NCBI GenBank assembly: GCA_051886675.1
Contig: JBJEYH010000017.1
Location: forward strand, 1 to 34,810
Direction of reading: 5' to 3'
From: UBA11524 sp051886675
Lineage (GTDB): Bacteria > Bacillota > Clostridia > Christensenellales > Aristaeellaceae
Length of the DNA stretch: 34,810 nt
The notes beneath the pieces were generated by a model. The model was not told where the DNA came from. It worked only from the letters and a program-made list of their open reading frames with translations, and did no database searches. Positions 32,054-34,810 of the stretch are shown here, piece by piece; positions within the stretch are counted from its first letter, which is position 1, and the number at the start of each line of letters is the position of its first letter. The translations under genes were made by a program, and so were the position numbers.

Positions 32054-34475
32054 ATGGATCCGGCGTCAGCGCAACGGTCATGCCGCGCCCGTCATAGACG
32101 GCGGGAACGGCTTCCTCCCGGCCGGGCAGGCGCAGCAGGAACCGCCGCGTCTGCGGCATGCCGGGATAGCTGCCCTCCCGGGGAGAGAAGGCCAGCGTCC
32201 GGGACGCGTCGTCCCAGTGCAGGGCAATGCGGGCGCACTCGCCCTGCTCATAGCCGTAGCCGTCCCCCGCGTCGTCATAGAGGATGAAGTCCCCGTCCGC
32301 GCCGGGGTAGACGGTCAGGGTCAGGTCGGGGTTGGGGATTTCGTCCACATGCTGCTGCACGGGGCCAAGGGGGATCATCGCCCCCGCCCGGACGAACATG
32401 GGCACCGTGTCCAGCGGCGCGTCCGCCGTGACGGTCTGCCCGCCCGGGATGGGCGTGCCGTCCTCCCAGGCGTACCAGGCGGTTCCGCGGGGCAGGTAGA
32501 CCTGCTCCGTCCAGTCGGGCTGCTCCGCCTTCTGGCCATAGGGGCCGTATGCCATCCAGCGGGTCACCGGCCTGGCCAGGATGAACGACCCCAGCAGCAG
32601 CTCGCTGTCGATCGCGTTCAGCCGGCCGTCCTCCGGGAACATCAGCGCGGGGATGCGCAGCATGGGCATGCCGGTGCGGGTGCATTCGTCCGCCAGGGCG
32701 TACAGGTAGGGAACCAGCCGGCTGCGCAGACGGATGGCCTTCTCAATCGCGTCGTACCAGGGGTCGCCCTTCTCGCCGAAGCGCCAGATCTCCCGGGGCG
32801 TGCCCGTGCCGTGGGAGCGCATCATGGGCAGCAGCAGCCCCAGCTGCAGCCAGCGGACGTACAGCTCCCGGTAGCCGGGATCATCCACGCCGCCCTCGAA
32901 GTCGCCCTTCGCGAACCACGCGTGCTCCCAGGTCTGCGGGAAGAAGCCGCCCGCGTCCGTGGTCCAGTAGCATTCGCCCGTGGCGCAGTAGTTCAGCCCC
33001 TCCGGCACCTGGCGGCGCAGGGTTTCCCAGGTGGCGCTCACGTCCCCCGACCAGACGAAGGCGCCGTAGCGGTGCTGCCCCGCCCAGGAGGAGCGGGTCA
33101 GGTTCAGCACCCGCTTGCCGGAGGTTTCGCCCCGCTGCCCCTCATAGATGCCCATGGTATGGTACAGGCTGTACAGGCTGATCTTCCCGGGATCCAGGTA
33201 CTTCTTGGCTTCCGCCACGTTCATGGCGGCCCGCTCACAGGGCTCGGGCTTGATGACCCCGCGCCAGTCCGCCTCGAAGGGCTCGGAGCAGTCGCACCAC
33301 CAGGCGTCGATGCCGTGGCGGAAAAGCCCCTCGCTGGTCTGCTTCCAGTACAATTGCCGGGCCTTCGGGCTGAAGGCGTCGTAGATCACCCGGTTGCCCA
33401 GCATGCAGCCCTGCGCCAGCATTTCCTGCTGATTGGCGTTGATATCGCCCTTCATGGAGGGCCAGATGGAGATCATCATCCTCGCGCCCATGGCGTGCAG
33501 CTGATCGGTGAGGGCGTCGGGATCAGGGAAGCGCTCCCGGTCGAAGACCTTGTAGCCCCACTGCCCCTTCGGCCAGCTCTGCCAGTCCAGGACGATCATG
33601 TCCAGCGGGACGCCGCGGCGGCGGTATTCCGCCACCACGTCCACAAGCTCCCGGGCGTCCATGTAGCGCTCCTTGGACTGCACGTAGCCGAAGGCGTACC
33701 GGGGCGGCAGGGGCGTGGCGCCGGTGAGGGCCGCGTAGGCGCGCATCACCGCCGGATAGCCCCCGGCCATGAAGTAATAGCTCATCTCATCCGCGCAGTC
33801 GGCGTAGAGATACGAGCCCTCCGGATCGTCGTGGAAGACCATCATGCAGCCCAGGTCGAACAGCATGCCCCAGCCCCTGGTGGATACCAGCATGGGCACC
33901 ACGGCCTTCATGTTGTGCTGATAAAGCTCGCGGGTTTTGCCCCGCAGGCTGCCGTAGCCCTCCTCGTGGGAGCCCAGGCCGTACAGGCCCTCCTCCGGGT
34001 CGAACACGAAGGCCTGCCGGCAGGCGTAGGCCCGGCGAACCTCGCGGGTTTCGTAATCATCGGCGGAGGCACGCACGCCGTCCACGCTCTGGCGGATGGT
34101 GATTTCGCCCTGGCCGGAGAAGGTATTCACCATGACGGGCTTCTCCTGCAGGACGCAGGGGCGACGGCTGTCCTCCCGCAGGAGGACGCGCCCGGCATCG
34201 TCCAGGAAGGTGATGCCGCCGAATTCCCTGTCGATGACTGCGGTGACGCCCCCGGCGGAGGCGCGGATGCTCCGGTCATCCTGGGTGACGGTCAGCCGGC
34301 CGGGCTCCTGATGGATGATCACGTCGCTCCCGGCGGGCAGGAATTCCTCCCGCAGCGTGCGGGTGACGCGCAGCGCGCCGGCCTGCAGGGCTTCCACCCG
34401 AAGGCGCAGCGCGGCGTTTTTCTGCGGAAAGGTACAGACGACGGCTTCCGGCGTGATGGTCGCTTGGCTGAGCAT
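32052..34475 (-). CDS. GH31 alpha-xylosidase/alpha-glucosidase-like enzyme
   Basis: 807 residues, full-length GH31 without signal peptide. An N-terminal beta domain (about 1-230, with EEGLYGLGSHEEGYGSLRGK) precedes the barrel with IVLDWQSWPKGQWG, WWCDCSEPF (nucleophile Asp395) and WSGDVSATWE (acid/base Asp478), then C-terminal beta domains. The C-D-C-S-E-P form of the nucleophile motif resembles XylS-type alpha-xylosidases more than starch alpha-glucosidases (W-x-D-M-N-E), so xyloglucan-type or other alpha-xylosides are likely. AAAGGAG lies 7 nt before ATG 34475. It is 39 nt downstream of the partial gene at the window edge, probably one operon. Confidence 0.92.
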   Translation of the reverse strand: MLSQATITPEAVVCTFPQKNAALRLRVEALQAGALRVTRTLREEFLPAGSDVIIHQEPGRLTVTQDDRSIRASAGGVTAVIDREFGGITFLDDAGRVLLREDSRRPCVLQEKPVMVNTFSGQGEITIRQSVDGVRASADDYETREVRRAYACRQAFVFDPEEGLYGLGSHEEGYGSLRGKTRELYQHNMKAVVPMLVSTRGWGMLFDLGCMMVFHDDPEGSYLYADCADEMSYYFMAGGYPAVMRAYAALTGATPLPPRYAFGYVQSKERYMDARELVDVVAEYRRRGVPLDMIVLDWQSWPKGQWGYKVFDRERFPDPDALTDQLHAMGARMMISIWPSMKGDINANQQEMLAQGCMLGNRVIYDAFSPKARQLYWKQTSEGLFRHGIDAWWCDCSEPFEADWRGVIKPEPCERAAMNVAEAKKYLDPGKISLYSLYHTMGIYEGQRGETSGKRVLNLTRSSWAGQHRYGAFVWSGDVSATWETLRRQVPEGLNYCATGECYWTTDAGGFFPQTWEHAWFAKGDFEGGVDDPGYRELYVRWLQLGLLLPMMRSHGTGTPREIWRFGEKGDPWYDAIEKAIRLRSRLVPYLYALADECTRTGMPMLRIPALMFPEDGRLNAIDSELLLGSFILARPVTRWMAYGPYGQKAEQPDWTEQVYLPRGTAWYAWEDGTPIPGGQTVTADAPLDTVPMFVRAGAMIPLGPVQQHVDEIPNPDLTLTVYPGADGDFILYDDAGDGYGYEQGECARIALHWDDASRTLAFSPREGSYPGMPQTRRFLLRLPGREEAVPAVYDGRGMTVALTPDP

Positions 34476-34514
34476 GACGATTCTCCTTTGCGTCGTGGCT
34501 TGTCCGTGGTGAGG

Positions 34515-34810
34515 TCAGTCCGTCAGCAGGGTGAAGGCGGCGAACTGCAGAAACCCTGCGCCGCTGAAGGTGAAGTACAGCGCGTGGACTCCGTCGGGGA
34601 TGTCCGCCTCCGCCACGGTGTCGTGCCAGACGTTGGCACGGCTGACGGGCGCCGCGCCCACGGCGGGGGCGTCCAGGGCCGTGCGGATTTCCAGCCTGCC
34701 CGCGGCGTAGCCCTTGGTGCGTACGCTGACGCGCTTCACACCCTTGCAGTCGAAATACTTGAACCCCGCCGTGGCCGTGTCGCGCATGTTGGCGATGTAG
34801 CCCGGGTTTT
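34515..34810 (-). CDS. C-terminal end of a CBM6-like carbohydrate-binding protein (possibly GH43), cut by the window edge
   Basis: The frame is open to the window edge, so the start is missing. The about 98 visible residues (NPGYIANMRDTATAGFKYFD ... FTFSGAGFLQFAAFTLL) form the end of a beta-sandwich module with the CBM6 pattern of a GFKYFD strand and a final LYFTFSG...L strand. In gut Firmicutes such a module often closes a GH43 glycosidase, but no catalytic part is visible. It precedes the GH31 gene by 39 nt on the same strand. Confidence 0.65.
   Translation of the reverse strand, partial: NPGYIANMRDTATAGFKYFDCKGVKRVSVRTKGYAAGRLEIRTALDAPAVGAAPVSRANVWHDTVAEADIPDGVHALYFTFSGAGFLQFAAFTLLTD

Noticed and set aside
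31654..32055. Minus-strand open frame of 133 codons starting at an ATGA overlap with the GH31 stop
   Set aside because: The composition is low-complexity Pro/Arg, it spans intergenic hairpins and the direct repeats, and it ends inside the opposite GH36 gene; the start lies within the repeat. Probably chance.
1..34810. CRISPR array, insertion sequence, prophage, tRNA or rRNA
   Set aside because: No regularly spaced repeats, transposase or integrase motifs, or tRNA/rRNA-like stretches were found on either strand.

Overview
The window looks like chromosomal DNA of a high-GC, anaerobic Gram-positive (Firmicutes, class Clostridia) gut or rumen-type bacterium. The evidence is the strong AGGAGG ribosome sites, a lipoprotein solute-binding protein, CBM26-like starch-binding modules, many glycan-degrading genes and a D-proline reductase (Stickland) cluster. 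A more exact placement (Christensenellales-like lineages come to mind) is inference only. No rRNA, tRNA, CRISPR array, phage gene or transposase was found.

Layout. (1) 1-11001, minus strand: one long operon encoding a family-5 solute-binding protein, two permeases and two ATPases (Opp/Dpp type), followed by a HAD phosphatase-like protein, a GH105 unsaturated-uronyl hydrolase, a GH38 alpha-mannosidase and a gene cut by the window edge. A divergent AraC regulator (11313-12209) faces it across a 311-bp intergenic region with two good promoters. The enzyme content suggests oligosaccharide rather than peptide import. (2) 12218-19653: a starch/maltodextrin locus on the minus strand, consisting of a secreted protein made of three starch-binding modules, MalE/MalF/MalG-type transporter genes, an intracellular GH13 maltodextrin-cleaving enzyme and a LacI regulator. 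Two inverted copies of a roughly 98-bp intergenic repeat flank this locus; the repeat's hairpin arms differ between copies but remain complementary. (3) 19661-28467, minus strand: D-proline reductase genes prdC, prdA, a small duplicated-domain protein and prdB. They are followed by a class-III aminotransferase and an iron-type alcohol dehydrogenase, which could carry the product 5-aminovalerate on to 5-hydroxyvalerate. Upstream lies a proline racemase fused in frame to a TetR-type DNA-binding regulator, with a divergent LysR regulator (28611-29546). Between racemase-TetR and prdC is an orphan plus-strand promoter-terminator pair that predicts a small RNA of about 70 nt. (4) 29663-34810: a GH36 alpha-galactosidase (plus), a convergent GH31 alpha-xylosidase/glucosidase-like enzyme (minus) and the C-terminal CBM6-like end of another secreted or glycosidase-linked protein.

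How it works together: three regions harvest plant or host glycans (uronyl- and mannose-containing oligosaccharides, starch, alpha-galactosides, alpha-xylosides/glucosides). The proline module provides an electron sink that can reoxidise NADH formed in sugar fermentation. The most unusual items are the racemase-TetR fusion, the Cys form of PrdB, the aminotransferase/dehydrogenase extension of the prd operon, the predicted small RNA and the covarying repeat pair around the starch locus.
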